From an uncultured Pseudorhodoferax sp. (lineage in GTDB: Bacteria; Pseudomonadota; Gammaproteobacteria; Burkholderiales; Burkholderiaceae), in NCBI GenBank assembly GCA_913776795.1, contig CAJYRH010000605.1, positions 1 through 7,686 of the forward strand: 7,686 nt of DNA, read 5' to 3'. The notes beneath the pieces are model-generated. The model did not search any database, was not told the DNA's origin, and saw only the letters and a program-made list of their open reading frames with translations. Of this stretch, positions 1 to 6,596 are shown in pieces (position 1 is the stretch's first letter; each line of letters starts with the position of its first letter). Both the position numbers and the translations under genes were made by a program.

Positions 1-543
1 CGTGAAGTCTCCGGCCACCAGCAGCGGCAGTGCACGCACCGAGCGCTGGATGCATTCGTCGATCGCGTCGCGGTGCTCGGCCATCGGCTTCTTGAGCACC
101 CAGCCGAGCACCTGGTCCTTGGCACCCGGATGGCCGATGCCCAGGCGCAGTCGCCAGTAGTCGGGCGAACCCAGCTGGGCGTGGATGTCGCGCAACCCGT
201 TGTGGCCGGCATGGCTGCCGCCTTGCTTGAGCTTGACCTGGCCCGGCACGATGTCCAACTCGTCGTGCGCGACGAGCACTTCCGCAGGAGCGATCTTGAA
301 GAAGCGCGCGAGCGCCGCCACCGACTTGCCAGACAGGTTCATGAAGGTTTGCGGCTCCAGCAGCCACAGCGTCTGGCCATCCATCTGCGTGCGCGCCGCG
401 AGACCGAAGTAGCTTTTCTCGGGCACGAGCGACACCTTGAGTTCGCGGGCGAGCGCGTCGATGAACCAGAAGCCGGCGTTGTGCCGGGTTTGTTCGTAGT
501 CGGGGCCCGGGTTGCCCAGGCCGACGAAGAGCTTGATCCCCAT
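1..543 (-). CDS. pth: Peptidyl-tRNA hydrolase (Pth), 3' end cut by window edge
   Basis: This cytosolic enzyme cleaves the ester bond of peptidyl-tRNAs that drop off stalled ribosomes, recycling tRNA. The visible 181 residues begin [13 protein letters not shown] and carry the family signatures in order: GLGNPG with Asn11, the catalytic His21 in TRHNAGFW, the substrate-binding loop TFMNLSG (residues 67-72), the catalytic Asp94 in AHDELD, and the [10 protein letters not shown] segment (108-117). The family is usually about 190-210 residues, so only the last few tens of codons should lie beyond the window. The ATG start is 8 bp after the stop of the upstream solute-binding protein gene, with no strong Shine-Dalgarno, so translation is probably coupled to that gene. 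Identification is secure; the C-terminus is not visible. Confidence 0.97.
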   Translation of the reverse strand, partial: MGIKLFVGLGNPGPDYEQTRHNAGFWFIDALARELKVSLVPEKSYFGLAARTQMDGQTLWLLEPQTFMNLSGKSVAALARFFKIAPAEVLVAHDELDIVPGQVKLKQGGSHAGHNGLRDIHAQLGSPDYWRLRLGIGHPGAKDQVLGWVLKKPMAEHRDAIDECIQRSVRALPLLVAGDFT

Positions 544-551
544 GGCCGCGA

Positions 552-1520
552 TTATTCCGCCGAGATCCTGGCCGCGCGGATGATGCGGCCGTTCGCGTCG
601 TGCTCCGCGGCGATCGCGCGTGCGAACTCGGCCGCCGTGCCGCCCGTCGGAAGGTTGTCAGTGGCCAGCAGCTTGGCGCGCAGGTCGGGCATGGCCAGGG
701 CCTTGCTGACCTCCGTGTTGTAGCGCGCCAGCAGCGCGACCGGCAACCCCGCAGGCGCGAAGATGCCGAACTGCGAAGACAGGTTCGCCGCCGGCACGCC
801 GAGCTCGGCCAGTGTGGGCACCTGCGGCAGGCTGTCCAGCCGCGCCGGCGAGCCCACGGCCAGCGGGCGGAGCTTGCCGGCGCGAACCTGGGCGGCGAGG
901 GCCGGGCCGGCATTGGTGGACAGGATCTCGAATTGGCCGCCCAGTGCATCGGTGAGCTGCTGGCCACCGCCCTTGTAGGGGATGTGCGTGATGTCCACGC
1001 CGGCCACCGCGCGCAGCTGCGCCAACATGATGTGCCCCAGCGAAGCCTGGCCCGAGGTGGCCCAGCGCACCGCGCCGGGCTGGATGCGCGCCAGTTCGAG
1101 CAGGGCCTTGAAGTCGGCGGCGGCGCAGGCCGGCGTGGCGGCCAGCACCACGGGCGAGACCATCACGCTGGCCACGGGCACGATGTCCTTAAGCGGGTCG
1201 AACGGCGACTTGCCCAAGTGCGGATTCAGCACCAGCGGGCTGACCGCAGAAAATCCCAGCGTGGCCCCGTCCGGTGCGGCCTTGGCCACCATGTCCATGC
1301 CGATGCTGCCGCTGGCGCCGGCCTTGTTCTCGACCATCACGGTGGTGCCGAGCTGCACTGCGAGCTTGTCGGCCAGTGCGTGTGCGACGACGTCGGACAC
1401 GCCGCCAGCGGGATAGGCGACGACGACGCGCACGGTGGACGGAATGCTTTGCGCCGTGCTGACGAGGGGCAGCGCGGCCAGTGCGCCCAGCACGCTGCGG
1501 CGGGACACGTGGAGGTTCAT
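552..1520 (-). CDS. Bug-family (TctC-like) periplasmic solute-binding protein, orphan
   Basis: This 322-residue protein belongs to the Bug/TctC receptors of tripartite tricarboxylate transporters, which bind small carboxylates or related ligands in the periplasm. The N-terminus has a twin-arginine-like SRRSVL (6-11), a hydrophobic stretch to about residue 22, and likely cleavage near STAQS (21-25). Family marks follow: [15 protein letters not shown] (32-46), the [12 protein letters not shown] loop (63-74), APDGATLGF (82-90), THIPYKGGG (178-186), and [13 protein letters not shown] (231-243). Length is typical. The ligand cannot be read from sequence. No tctA or tctB membrane genes are in the window, so the receptor is an orphan here, which is common for this family in Burkholderiales. 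The reading frame is open further upstream into rplY antisense, but the ATG at 1520 directly precedes the signal peptide and is preferred. No clear Shine-Dalgarno precedes it. It sits between rplY and pth. Confidence 0.93.
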   Translation of the reverse strand: MNLHVSRRSVLGALAALPLVSTAQSIPSTVRVVVAYPAGGVSDVVAHALADKLAVQLGTTVMVENKAGASGSIGMDMVAKAAPDGATLGFSAVSPLVLNPHLGKSPFDPLKDIVPVASVMVSPVVLAATPACAAADFKALLELARIQPGAVRWATSGQASLGHIMLAQLRAVAGVDITHIPYKGGGQQLTDALGGQFEILSTNAGPALAAQVRAGKLRPLAVGSPARLDSLPQVPTLAELGVPAANLSSQFGIFAPAGLPVALLARYNTEVSKALAMPDLRAKLLATDNLPTGGTAAEFARAIAAEHDANGRIIRAARISAE

Positions 1521-1547
1521 GGATCGGTGTTCGGCAAAAGCGGAAAT

Positions 1548-1575
1548 GAAAACGGCCCGCCGAGGCGGGCCGTCT
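1548..1575 (-). terminator. Rho-independent terminator after rplY
   Basis: A perfect 10-base inverted repeat, ACGGCCCGCC and GGCGGGCCGT (1552-1561 and 1564-1573), forms a GC-rich hairpin. Read on the minus strand it is followed at once by TTTT and a pyrimidine-rich stretch. It begins about 20 bp after the rplY stop codon. Its U-tract ends only about 27 bp before the ATG of the solute-binding protein gene, so that gene has almost no room for its own promoter after the hairpin. The U-tract is short and interrupted, so termination may be partial. Confidence 0.8.
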
Positions 1576-1591
1576 TGGCGAGGCGCAGAGC

Positions 1592-2218
1592 TTACTTCTT
1601 GCCCTTGCCCTTGGCAGGAGCGGCCGGGGCAGCGGCCACCGGGGCCACTTCTTCTTCGACCACGGGTGCAGTCGCCGAGGCCAGCACGGGGGCCTTGCGG
1701 CCGTGGCTGACCCACTTCACGCCCTTGGGCAGCTTGATGTCGTTCAGCGTCACGGTGCCGTTGTTCTTCAGGCCCGACAGGTCAACTTCGATGAACTCGG
1801 GCAGGTCGGCCGGCAGGCTGTTCAGTTCGAGTTCGGTCGTCACGTGGTTGACCAGGTTCTGGTCCAGCTTGACGGCGTCGGACTCTTCCTGGCCCTTGAA
1901 GTGCACGGGCACCTTCTTGTTCAGGCGGGTCTTGGCATCGACGCGTTGGAAGTCGATGTGCAGCACCAGCTGGCGGAACGGGTGCATCTGCACGTCGCGC
2001 AGCAGGACCTTGTTGACCTGGCCGCCCAGTTCCATCTCCAGCACGGAGGAGTGGAAGGCTTCCTTCTTGAGGGCGTGCCACAGTGCGTTGTGGTCCAGCT
2101 CGATCAGCTGGGGCTCGCCGGAACCGCCATAGACGATGCCGGGCGTCTTGCCCGTGATGCGCAGACGGCGGCTCGCACCCGTACCCTGCTTGGCGCGCTC
2201 GAAAGCGACGAATTTCAT
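1592..2218 (-). CDS. rplY: 50S ribosomal protein L25, long CTC/TL5 form
   Basis: The 208-residue protein is the long, two-domain form of ribosomal protein L25 (CTC/TL5 type), which binds 5S rRNA in the large subunit. Residues 5-91 form the L25 domain, with [17 protein letters not shown] (16-32) and LHIDFQRV (86-93). Residues about 98-180 form the beta-rich C-terminal domain, with [26 protein letters not shown] and INDIKLP-like motifs (here LNDIKLP). The last 27 residues are a low-complexity Ala/Pro/Glu tail ending in KGKGKK. A clear AGGAG lies 6 bases before the ATG and fixes the start. E. coli L25 has only the first domain, of about 94 residues. The gene lies between prs and the solute-binding gene; prs-rplY-pth linkage is widespread in proteobacteria. 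Confidence 0.97.
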   Translation of the reverse strand: MKFVAFERAKQGTGASRRLRITGKTPGIVYGGSGEPQLIELDHNALWHALKKEAFHSSVLEMELGGQVNKVLLRDVQMHPFRQLVLHIDFQRVDAKTRLNKKVPVHFKGQEESDAVKLDQNLVNHVTTELELNSLPADLPEFIEVDLSGLKNNGTVTLNDIKLPKGVKWVSHGRKAPVLASATAPVVEEEVAPVAAAPAAPAKGKGKK

Positions 2219-2224
2219 GGTGAA

Positions 2225-2229
2225 CTCCT
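2225..2229 (-). promoter_or_regulatory. Ribosome binding site of rplY
   Basis: AGGAG on the minus strand lies 6 bases upstream of the rplY ATG. It is the strongest Shine-Dalgarno match seen in the window, fitting the high expression expected for a ribosomal protein. Confidence 0.85.
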
Positions 2230-2265
2230 GTTGGAACGGGCCGCGACCAGCCTGCGCTCCTGTTG
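2225..2265 (-). repeat. Two direct copies of CAACAGGAG before rplY
   Basis: The 9-mer CAACAGGAG occurs twice on the minus strand, at 2265-2257 and 2233-2225, 32 bases apart. The copy nearer the gene contains the rplY Shine-Dalgarno. The distal copy lies directly after the U-tract of the prs terminator and is followed by no start codon at ribosome-binding distance. It may be a chance or relic duplication, or a second ribosome contact site. Confidence 0.5.
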
Positions 2266-2300
2266 AAAAAACGACGCCGCGCAGGAAGCGCGGCGGCGTC
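2266..2300 (-). terminator. Rho-independent terminator after prs
   Basis: On the minus strand, GACGCCGC (2300-2293) pairs with GCGGCGTC (2280-2273). A further GC/GC pair around a TTCCT loop lies inside, with a three-base bulge. An alternative register pairs 2288-2295 with 2275-2282 as 8 perfect base pairs. A G and then six T residues follow directly (2271-2266). The hairpin begins 18 bp past the prs stop. This is a textbook intrinsic terminator, although rplY begins only about 50 bp downstream with no obvious promoter between them. Confidence 0.85.
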
Positions 2301-2318
2301 CGCTTGGTGCTCCCGGTG

Positions 2319-3293
2319 TCAGAACAGGTTGTCCTGCTCCGAGAACAGACTCATGACCGACTCGCCCTTGGCAATGCGCTGGATCGTCTCGGCGATCAGC
2401 GGTGCCACGGTGAGTTGGCGGATCTTCTTGCAGCCCGCCGCGGATTCGCTGAGCGGGATGGTGTTGGTCACGACGACCTCGTCGAGGGCCGAGCCCTGCG
2501 TGATGCGCTCGATGGCAGGACCCGAGAAGATCGGGTGCGTGCAGTAGGCATAGACCTTCTTGGCGCCGCGCTCCTTGAGCACCTCGGCCGCCTTCACGAG
2601 CGTGCCGGCGGTGTCGATCATGTCGTCCATGATCACGCAGTTGCGGCCGTCGATCTCGCCGATGACGTGCATGACTTCGCTGACGTTGGCCTTGGGGCGC
2701 CGCTTGTCGATGATGGCCATGTCGCAGCCCAGTTGCTTGGCCAGCGCACGTGCGCGCACCACGCCGCCCACGTCGGGCGAGACCACGATCAGGTCTTCGT
2801 AGTTCTGCTGGCGCAGGTCGCCCAGCAGCACGGGCGAGGCGTAGATGTTGTCCACCGGGATGTCGAAGAAGCCCTGGATCTGGTCGGCATGCAGGTCCAT
2901 GGTCAGCACCCGGTCGACACCGGCGGACTGGAGCATGTTGGCCACCACCTTGGCCGTGATCGGCACGCGGGCCGATCGCGGGCGGCGGTCCTGGCGGGCG
3001 TAGCCGAAGTAGGGGATGACGGCACTGATGCGCTCGGCCGAGGCGCGCTTGAGCGCGTCGACCATGATGAGCAGTTCCATCAGGTTGTCGTTGGTCGGCG
3101 CACAGGTGCTCTGCACCACGAACACGTCGCGGGCCCGCACGTTCTGGTTGATCTCCACCGTGACCTCGCCGTCGGAGAAGCGACCGACGCTGGCAGCACC
3201 CAGCGTGATGCCGAGGTGGTGCGCGATCTCAGCGGCCATACCGGGATTGGCGTTGCCGGTGAAGATCATGAAATCGGGATGGAGGGCCTGCAT
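2319..3293 (-). CDS. prs: Ribose-phosphate pyrophosphokinase (PRPP synthase)
   Basis: Prs transfers pyrophosphate from ATP to ribose 5-phosphate to give PRPP, the precursor for purines, pyrimidines, NAD, histidine and tryptophan. The 324-residue protein is a full-length class I enzyme. Visible motifs are [12 protein letters not shown] (37-48), [14 protein letters not shown] (62-75), the ATP-contact segment [10 protein letters not shown] (95-104), the metal-binding [13 protein letters not shown] (132-144), the flexible-loop [14 protein letters not shown] (194-207), and the PRPP-binding [11 protein letters not shown] (222-232). Most bacterial copies read DTGGT at the last site; Ala229 here is a conservative change. 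A GTG directly upstream (3296-3294) could also be read as the start, but GAGG at 3303-3300 is 6 bases from the ATG and only 3 from the GTG, so ATG is chosen. The gene lies between tRNA-Gln and rplY, with a terminator on each side. Confidence 0.98.
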   Translation of the reverse strand: MQALHPDFMIFTGNANPGMAAEIAHHLGITLGAASVGRFSDGEVTVEINQNVRARDVFVVQSTCAPTNDNLMELLIMVDALKRASAERISAVIPYFGYARQDRRPRSARVPITAKVVANMLQSAGVDRVLTMDLHADQIQGFFDIPVDNIYASPVLLGDLRQQNYEDLIVVSPDVGGVVRARALAKQLGCDMAIIDKRRPKANVSEVMHVIGEIDGRNCVIMDDMIDTAGTLVKAAEVLKERGAKKVYAYCTHPIFSGPAIERITQGSALDEVVVTNTIPLSESAAGCKKIRQLTVAPLIAETIQRIAKGESVMSLFSEQDNLF

Positions 3294-3299
3294 CACGTG

Positions 3300-3303
3300 C
3301 CTC
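3300..3303 (-). promoter_or_regulatory. Ribosome binding site deciding the prs start
   Basis: GAGG on the minus strand is spaced 6 bases from the ATG at 3293 and 3 bases from the adjacent in-frame GTG at 3296. The spacing favours the ATG. This site begins about 15 bases after the U-tract of the tRNA-Gln terminator, leaving no space for a promoter in between. Confidence 0.65.
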
Positions 3304-3318
3304 GGCTGGGTTAGCCAG

Positions 3319-3346
3319 AAAAAACAAAGGGCCTGAACTCAGGCCC
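3319..3346 (-). terminator. Rho-independent terminator after tRNA-Gln
   Basis: On the minus strand, GGGCCTG and CAGGCCC (3346-3340 and 3335-3329) form a perfect 7-bp stem with the 4-base loop AGTT. It is followed by TTTGTTTTTT (3328-3319). The hairpin begins 11 bases after the encoded CCA end of the tRNA. Form and position are those of a strong intrinsic terminator, yet prs starts 25 bases beyond the end of the U-tract. Confidence 0.9.
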
Positions 3347-3357
3347 GACTTGTCAGG

Positions 3358-3434
3358 TGGCAGGGGAAGAAGGATTCGAACCTTCGCATGCTGGAATCAA
3401 AATCCAGTGCCTTAACCAACTTGGCGACTCCCCT
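3358..3434 (-). tRNA. tRNA-Gln (anticodon UUG), CCA encoded
   Basis: The 77-nt minus-strand sequence folds as a complete cloverleaf. The acceptor stem is AGGGGAG with TTCCCCT, the last pair being G-U. The D arm is GCC/GGC around AAGTTGGTTAA. The anticodon stem is CTGGA/TCCAG with loop TTTTGAT, giving anticodon TTG (Gln). The variable loop is CATGC. The T arm is GAAGG/CCTTC with loop TTCGAAT. The discriminator is G73 and CCA is encoded. A weak A-U first pair and G73 fit known glutamine tRNA identity. The 5' end is 30 bp after the ispE stop, so the tRNA is probably processed from a transcript that starts within or upstream of ispE. Confidence 0.98.
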
Positions 3435-3464
3435 ACACAGGTGTCCGGCAAAGCCGTCCACCGA

Positions 3465-4307
3465 TCAACTGTCCCTGGATGCCCACCCCGCCAAAGGATG
3501 AACATCCATGTTGCTGCAAATTCGCACCTGCCAACCCTGCGGAGCGATCGGCTGATCGTCCCGATCCCAGAGTGCAAACACTGCGCTTCCAGAGCCCGTC
3601 ATTCTGCCACTTCTACCGTGTGCCGAGAGCCATGAGAGGGCGTCTGCGACATCGGTGCTCAGGCTCTGAGCGACGTCCTGCAGGTCGTTTTTACCGAAGT
3701 AAAAGGGCTGTGCAGCAAAGCCTGTGAGTATAGCACTGTCAGAATCGCGCTTCAGCAACGGAGACCCAAAAATTTTTGCAGTCTCCAATCCCTGCGGCGG
3801 TTTGACCACCAGAAATCGGGCTGGCGGGATGTCCACGGCCTGCATGGTCTCGCCGATGCCCTCGACCCAGGCGTTGCGGCCAAACAGGAAGAACGGAACG
3901 TCCGCCCCCAGTGTGAGGCCGATGGCGGAGAGCGTGGCCAGGCTCAGGTCCAGGTCCCACAGGCGGTTCAGTGCCAACAGGCAGCTCGCTGCGTCCGACG
4001 AGCCGCCGCCCATGCCGGCCTGCGCCGGCACGCGCTTGAGCACACCGATGTGTGCGCCCAGCCGCGTGCCACTGGCCTGTTGCAGGGCGCGCGCTGCGCG
4101 CAGCGTGAGGTCATCAGGCGGAAGGGCAGGGCCCAGGTCCTCACGGCTCAACCGACCATCGGTGCGCAGCTCGAAATGCAGCGTGTCGTGCCAGTCGATG
4201 AGCATGAAGACCGACTGCAGCAGGTGGTAGCCGTCTGGCCGCCGACCCGTGACGTGCAGGAACAGGTTGAGCTTGGCCGGGGCTGCGACCTCGTACAAGG
4301 CCTTCAT
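3465..4307 (-). CDS. ispE: 4-diphosphocytidyl-2-C-methyl-D-erythritol kinase
   Basis: IspE phosphorylates CDP-methylerythritol with ATP in the MEP pathway to isopentenyl diphosphate. The 280-residue protein is a full-length GHMP kinase. It opens with APAKLNLFLHVTGRRPDGYH (9-28), where Lys12 is the expected catalytic residue. The ATP-binding glycine-rich loop PAQAGMGGGSSDAA is at 94-107, GADVPFF with catalytic Asp136 at 134-140, and the third motif GRMTGSGSAVFAL at 234-246. The ATG overlaps the lolB stop as ATGA, so translation is likely coupled; longer upstream extensions of the frame run into lolB and are not needed. The segment 3661-3780 has hand-counted GC near 50 percent, against about 58-65 percent on either side, and uses rare codons such as ATA. 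That segment holds a promoter candidate described separately. tRNA-Gln follows 30 bp downstream. Confidence 0.97.
   Translation of the reverse strand: MKALYEVAAPAKLNLFLHVTGRRPDGYHLLQSVFMLIDWHDTLHFELRTDGRLSREDLGPALPPDDLTLRAARALQQASGTRLGAHIGVLKRVPAQAGMGGGSSDAASCLLALNRLWDLDLSLATLSAIGLTLGADVPFFLFGRNAWVEGIGETMQAVDIPPARFLVVKPPQGLETAKIFGSPLLKRDSDSAILTGFAAQPFYFGKNDLQDVAQSLSTDVADALSWLSAHGRSGRMTGSGSAVFALWDRDDQPIAPQGWQVRICSNMDVHPLAGWASRDS
3720..3777 (-). promoter_or_regulatory. Candidate promoter inside ispE, facing tRNA-Gln and prs
   Basis: On the minus strand TGCTATACT (3735-3727) is an extended -10 element differing from TATAAT at one base. The predicted start is near 3720. An A/T block, AAAAATTTTT (3777-3768), falls at about -57 to -48, where an UP element would sit. 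The -35 position is weak (CTGAAG at 17-bp spacing). The stretch encodes ispE residues about 178-194 and includes an ATA codon, rare in this GC-rich DNA. It could drive tRNA-Gln, about 285 bp downstream, and prs. E. coli prs is also known to have a long transcribed leader. This is inference; the sequence match alone is not proof. Confidence 0.45.
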
Positions 4308-4798
4308 GGCTGCTGCAGCACGATGCGCAGCTCGGCCGTCGGCAACGGCATGCTGCGGCGTGCGGTGAGGCGGCCGTCGGCGATGCGCGACAGGTCGGCC
4401 TGCCACCCGGCAACCTCTGCTGCGCGTCCATCCAGCCAGGAGAAGAGCGCTGGCAGCGGCAGGGCGGTGCCGGTGGCATCCTGCGTCAACGCATCGATCG
4501 ATGGGTAGGCGCGGCGCTTGCCGTCGGCTTGCAATTCAGCCATGCCGGGTGCCCAGCGCAGCTGCGCAAGCGTTGCGCCGAGCGGTGAGTACAGCAAGAG
4601 TTCGCCGGACTGCGGTGTGCCGCGCAGCTCGAAGCCGGCGGAAAACGATTGCGGCCTGTCTGCGTCGACCTGCAATGCCAGCCGGCCACTCCAGTAGGGC
4701 TGACCAACGCTGTCCGGCGCGCGCGGCGGCAAGGCGCAGGCCGTCAGGCCGATCACACCTGCCAGCAGCAGACAGCGCCGCAGGTGCAGCGTTGTCAT
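4304..4798 (-). CDS. lolB: Outer-membrane lipoprotein LolB
   Basis: LolB receives lipoproteins from the periplasmic carrier LolA and inserts them in the outer membrane. The 164-residue precursor has two arginines at 7-8, a hydrophobic core, and the lipobox LTAC with Cys21 as the lipidated residue. The next residue is Ala, not Asp, consistent with outer-membrane sorting. The mature part shows LolB features: YWSGRLALQVD (35-45), SAGFELRG (53-60), GELLLYSPLGATLAQLRW (65-82), a YPSIDAL segment (98-104) and LPALFSWLDGR (115-125). It is shorter than E. coli LolB (207-residue precursor), as is common in Betaproteobacteria. Both ends overlap neighbours by 4 bases (ATGA): the TPR gene stop at its start and the ispE start at its end. 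No Shine-Dalgarno is apparent, so coupling is likely. The assignment rests on signature plus synteny, since LolB is weakly conserved. Confidence 0.93.
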   Translation of the reverse strand: MTTLHLRRCLLLAGVIGLTACALPPRAPDSVGQPYWSGRLALQVDADRPQSFSAGFELRGTPQSGELLLYSPLGATLAQLRWAPGMAELQADGKRRAYPSIDALTQDATGTALPLPALFSWLDGRAAEVAGWQADLSRIADGRLTARRSMPLPTAELRIVLQQP

Positions 4799-6558
4799 GG
4801 GAGCCCGGGCACGCGCAGACGCTTGAGCGTGGTGCGCAGGGTCTCGTTGTCGGCGTTCAAGCCCAGACCCTCGCGCCAGACGGCGAGCGCGCGTTCACGC
4901 TGGCCACCGGTCCACAGCACTTCGCCCAGGTGGGCCGCGATCTCGGCATCGGGCTTGGTCTGGAAGGCTTGCAACAGGATCTTTTCTGCTTCGGCCCGGT
5001 TGCCCAGGCGAAACTCCACCCAGCCCAGGCTGTCGGCGATGAAGGGGTCGTTCGGCACGATCTCCAGGGCCTTCTGGATCAGGCGCTTGGCCTCGTCCAG
5101 CCGCACGTTCCGATCGGCCAGCGAGTAACCCAGCGCGTTGTAGGCGTGGTGGTAGTCGGGACGCAGCTCGATCAGCCGGCGCAGCAGCCGCTCCATCTCG
5201 TCGAGCCGGTCGAGTTTCTCGGCCACCATGGCCTGCTCGTAGAGCAGTTCCGTATCGTTCGGCTCGCGCTGAAGCGCCTGCTGCAAGCGGTCGTAGGCTT
5301 CCTGGAAGCGCTTGGCTTCACGCAGCAGCTGGACTTCGGCATTGAGCTTGGCTCGCGCCTCGGCTTCGTTGCGTTCCGGCAGGCCGCGGATCAGCGTGCG
5401 CGCTTCCTCCAGCCTGCCCTGGCGCGCCAGCAGCGAGGCACGGCGGCTCTGGGCGGCCAACAGTTCCTCGGCGTTGTCGATGCGCCCGAGCCAGCCTTCG
5501 GCCGCTGCGAAGTCCTTGCGCTTCTCGGATGTCTGCGCCAAAGCCAGATAGGCCTGGTTCATCGCGCGCTTGCGCGCTTCGCTCTCTGGCAGAGGCTGTG
5601 CGAGGCTGAGGAAGCGCTTGAGCGACAACTCGGCCGCTTCGGGGCGGCTGTCCTGCGCCTGCACGGAGCCGAGCACCAGCCAGCCGTCCGGAAAGTCGGG
5701 GCTGCGCGTCGTCAGATCCTCCAGCTGCGCCAGCGCCTCCGCGTAGCGCATGTCGTCCAGCAGCCCACGTGCATAGGCCAGCTGCATCTCGGGCGAGGGA
5801 CTGGCCTGCAACTGCCGCTTGACGATGGCTTCGGCCTGCGGCTGGTTGCGTCCGAACATCTCCAGCGCCAGGACGGCCGGGCCCTGGGCGCCGGGCTCGA
5901 CCTCCTGCCCGCGCCGCGCAGCGTCCAAAGCGCCGGCCGCGTCGCCGGCAGACAGGCGCATGCGGCCCAGGCTGGTCCAGGCCGACGCACCCGTGGTCTG
6001 GTCCTGCAGGTAGCCCTGCAGCGACTGCTCGACTGCTTGCAGCGCGAGCTTCTTGTCGGGCACGCGGGCATACACGCGCGGCACCGCAAGGATGGCCGCA
6101 TTGCGTTCCATGGGCGGGCTGCTGGCGATTTCGCTGCGCAGCGGTTCCACCGACTCCAGCACGCGGTTGGCCGCAACCAGGATCTGGAGCAGGAAGCGAT
6201 TGGCCTCGCGCGACTGCGGCAGCGTGTCGCGCCAGGCACGCGCGGCGCGCAGCGCGGCATCGGGCGAGCGCGATTGCAGGGCCAGTTCGACAGCGCGTTG
6301 GAACAACAGCGGGTCCTTGGCCTTGATGGCGGCGTCAAGAATCAGCGCGTAACCGGTCGCACGCTCGCCGCCAGAGGCGTTCAGCTCGCCCAGCAGCAAC
6401 TCGTAGAACAGTTCCGCCGTCAGCGCAGACTGGACAGGGGGCGGTGACGCGGAGGATTCGCCGGGGGCGGAGAGAGCTTGCGCATGTGCCGGCAGCAGGC
6501 CCAGCAGCAATGTCAGCGAGACAAGACCACGGGCAGCCGGTCGCGGGAGACGCTTCAT
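4795..6558 (-). CDS. Secreted TPR-repeat protein, LbcA-like by context
   Basis: This 587-residue protein has a signal peptide (basic [10 protein letters not shown], hydrophobic [12 protein letters not shown], likely cleavage after AHA at 24-26), a Ser/Pro-rich linker (about 30-43), and tandem TPR-like helical repeats from about residue 47 to the end. Clear repeats lie near 189-222, 257-286, 290-320, 333-361, 402-433, 436-467, 470-502, 504-535 and 537-567. Conserved C-terminal motifs are [11 protein letters not shown] (474-484), [11 protein letters not shown] (509-519) and AHLGEVLW (542-549). In Pseudomonas aeruginosa the TPR protein next to lolB-ispE-prs-rplY-pth is LbcA, a lipoprotein partner of the protease CtpA. 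Synteny and overall shape suggest a relative, but this copy has no lipobox and no cysteine. Function is therefore inferred only: a protein-protein scaffold in the periplasm. A GTG at 6591 is an alternative start, but the ATG at 6558 puts the signal peptide at the N-terminus. Confidence 0.92.
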   Translation of the reverse strand: MKRLPRPAARGLVSLTLLLGLLPAHAQALSAPGESSASPPPVQSALTAELFYELLLGELNASGGERATGYALILDAAIKAKDPLLFQRAVELALQSRSPDAALRAARAWRDTLPQSREANRFLLQILVAANRVLESVEPLRSEIASSPPMERNAAILAVPRVYARVPDKKLALQAVEQSLQGYLQDQTTGASAWTSLGRMRLSAGDAAGALDAARRGQEVEPGAQGPAVLALEMFGRNQPQAEAIVKRQLQASPSPEMQLAYARGLLDDMRYAEALAQLEDLTTRSPDFPDGWLVLGSVQAQDSRPEAAELSLKRFLSLAQPLPESEARKRAMNQAYLALAQTSEKRKDFAAAEGWLGRIDNAEELLAAQSRRASLLARQGRLEEARTLIRGLPERNEAEARAKLNAEVQLLREAKRFQEAYDRLQQALQREPNDTELLYEQAMVAEKLDRLDEMERLLRRLIELRPDYHHAYNALGYSLADRNVRLDEAKRLIQKALEIVPNDPFIADSLGWVEFRLGNRAEAEKILLQAFQTKPDAEIAAHLGEVLWTGGQRERALAVWREGLGLNADNETLRTTLKRLRVPGLP

Positions 6559-6596
6559 CGGGCCATCATAATGCAGCCCGCCAAGCCCCACGGACC
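6559..6596. promoter_or_regulatory. 38-bp divergent control region between TPR gene and mutM
   Basis: Only 38 bp separate the two divergent start codons. Two overlapping -10-like hexamers are seen: CATAAT on the plus strand (6567-6572), which would start mutM RNA near 6579, and TATGAT on the minus strand (6570-6565), which would start RNA at about 6558, the first base of the TPR start codon. Neither has a recognisable -35. Both lie between the 5-bp arms CGGGC (6559-6563) and GCCCG (6576-6580). No Shine-Dalgarno is visible for either gene. Promoters located inside the opposite gene remain possible. Confidence 0.35.

Noticed and set aside
1521..1715. N-terminal extension of the solute-binding protein upstream to 1715
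   Set aside because: The extra 65 residues would overlap rplY and the terminator hairpin and would bury the signal peptide, so the ATG at 1520 is the better start.
600..2132. A 510-codon plus-strand open frame across the solute-binding gene, terminator and rplY
   Set aside because: The product is Arg/Gly/His-rich without motifs, and the frame spans a terminator and two well-supported minus-strand genes.
3294..3296. GTG as the prs start
   Set aside because: The GAGG ribosome binding site would be only 3 bases away, while the adjacent ATG at 3293 has normal spacing.
2136..3314. A 392-codon plus-strand open frame, antisense to prs
   Set aside because: Its His/Asp/Val-rich composition is that of a reverse-complement shadow; prs on the other strand is certain.
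3661..3780. The low-GC segment of ispE as a sign of horizontal transfer
   Set aside because: The protein is continuous and carries normal IspE motifs on both sides, and the dip is only about 120 bp. A regulatory sequence fits better than foreign DNA.
4501..6447. A 648-codon open frame on the plus strand, antisense to the TPR gene
   Set aside because: It is Gln/Arg/Leu-rich with no recognisable motif and mirrors the codon bias of the TPR gene, whose signal peptide, repeats and operon overlap are convincing. Long antisense frames are expected at this GC content.
6559..6591. GTG at 6591 as start of the TPR protein
   Set aside because: It would add 11 residues before the basic signal-peptide region and bring the start within 5 bases of the mutM start codon, with no ribosome binding site.
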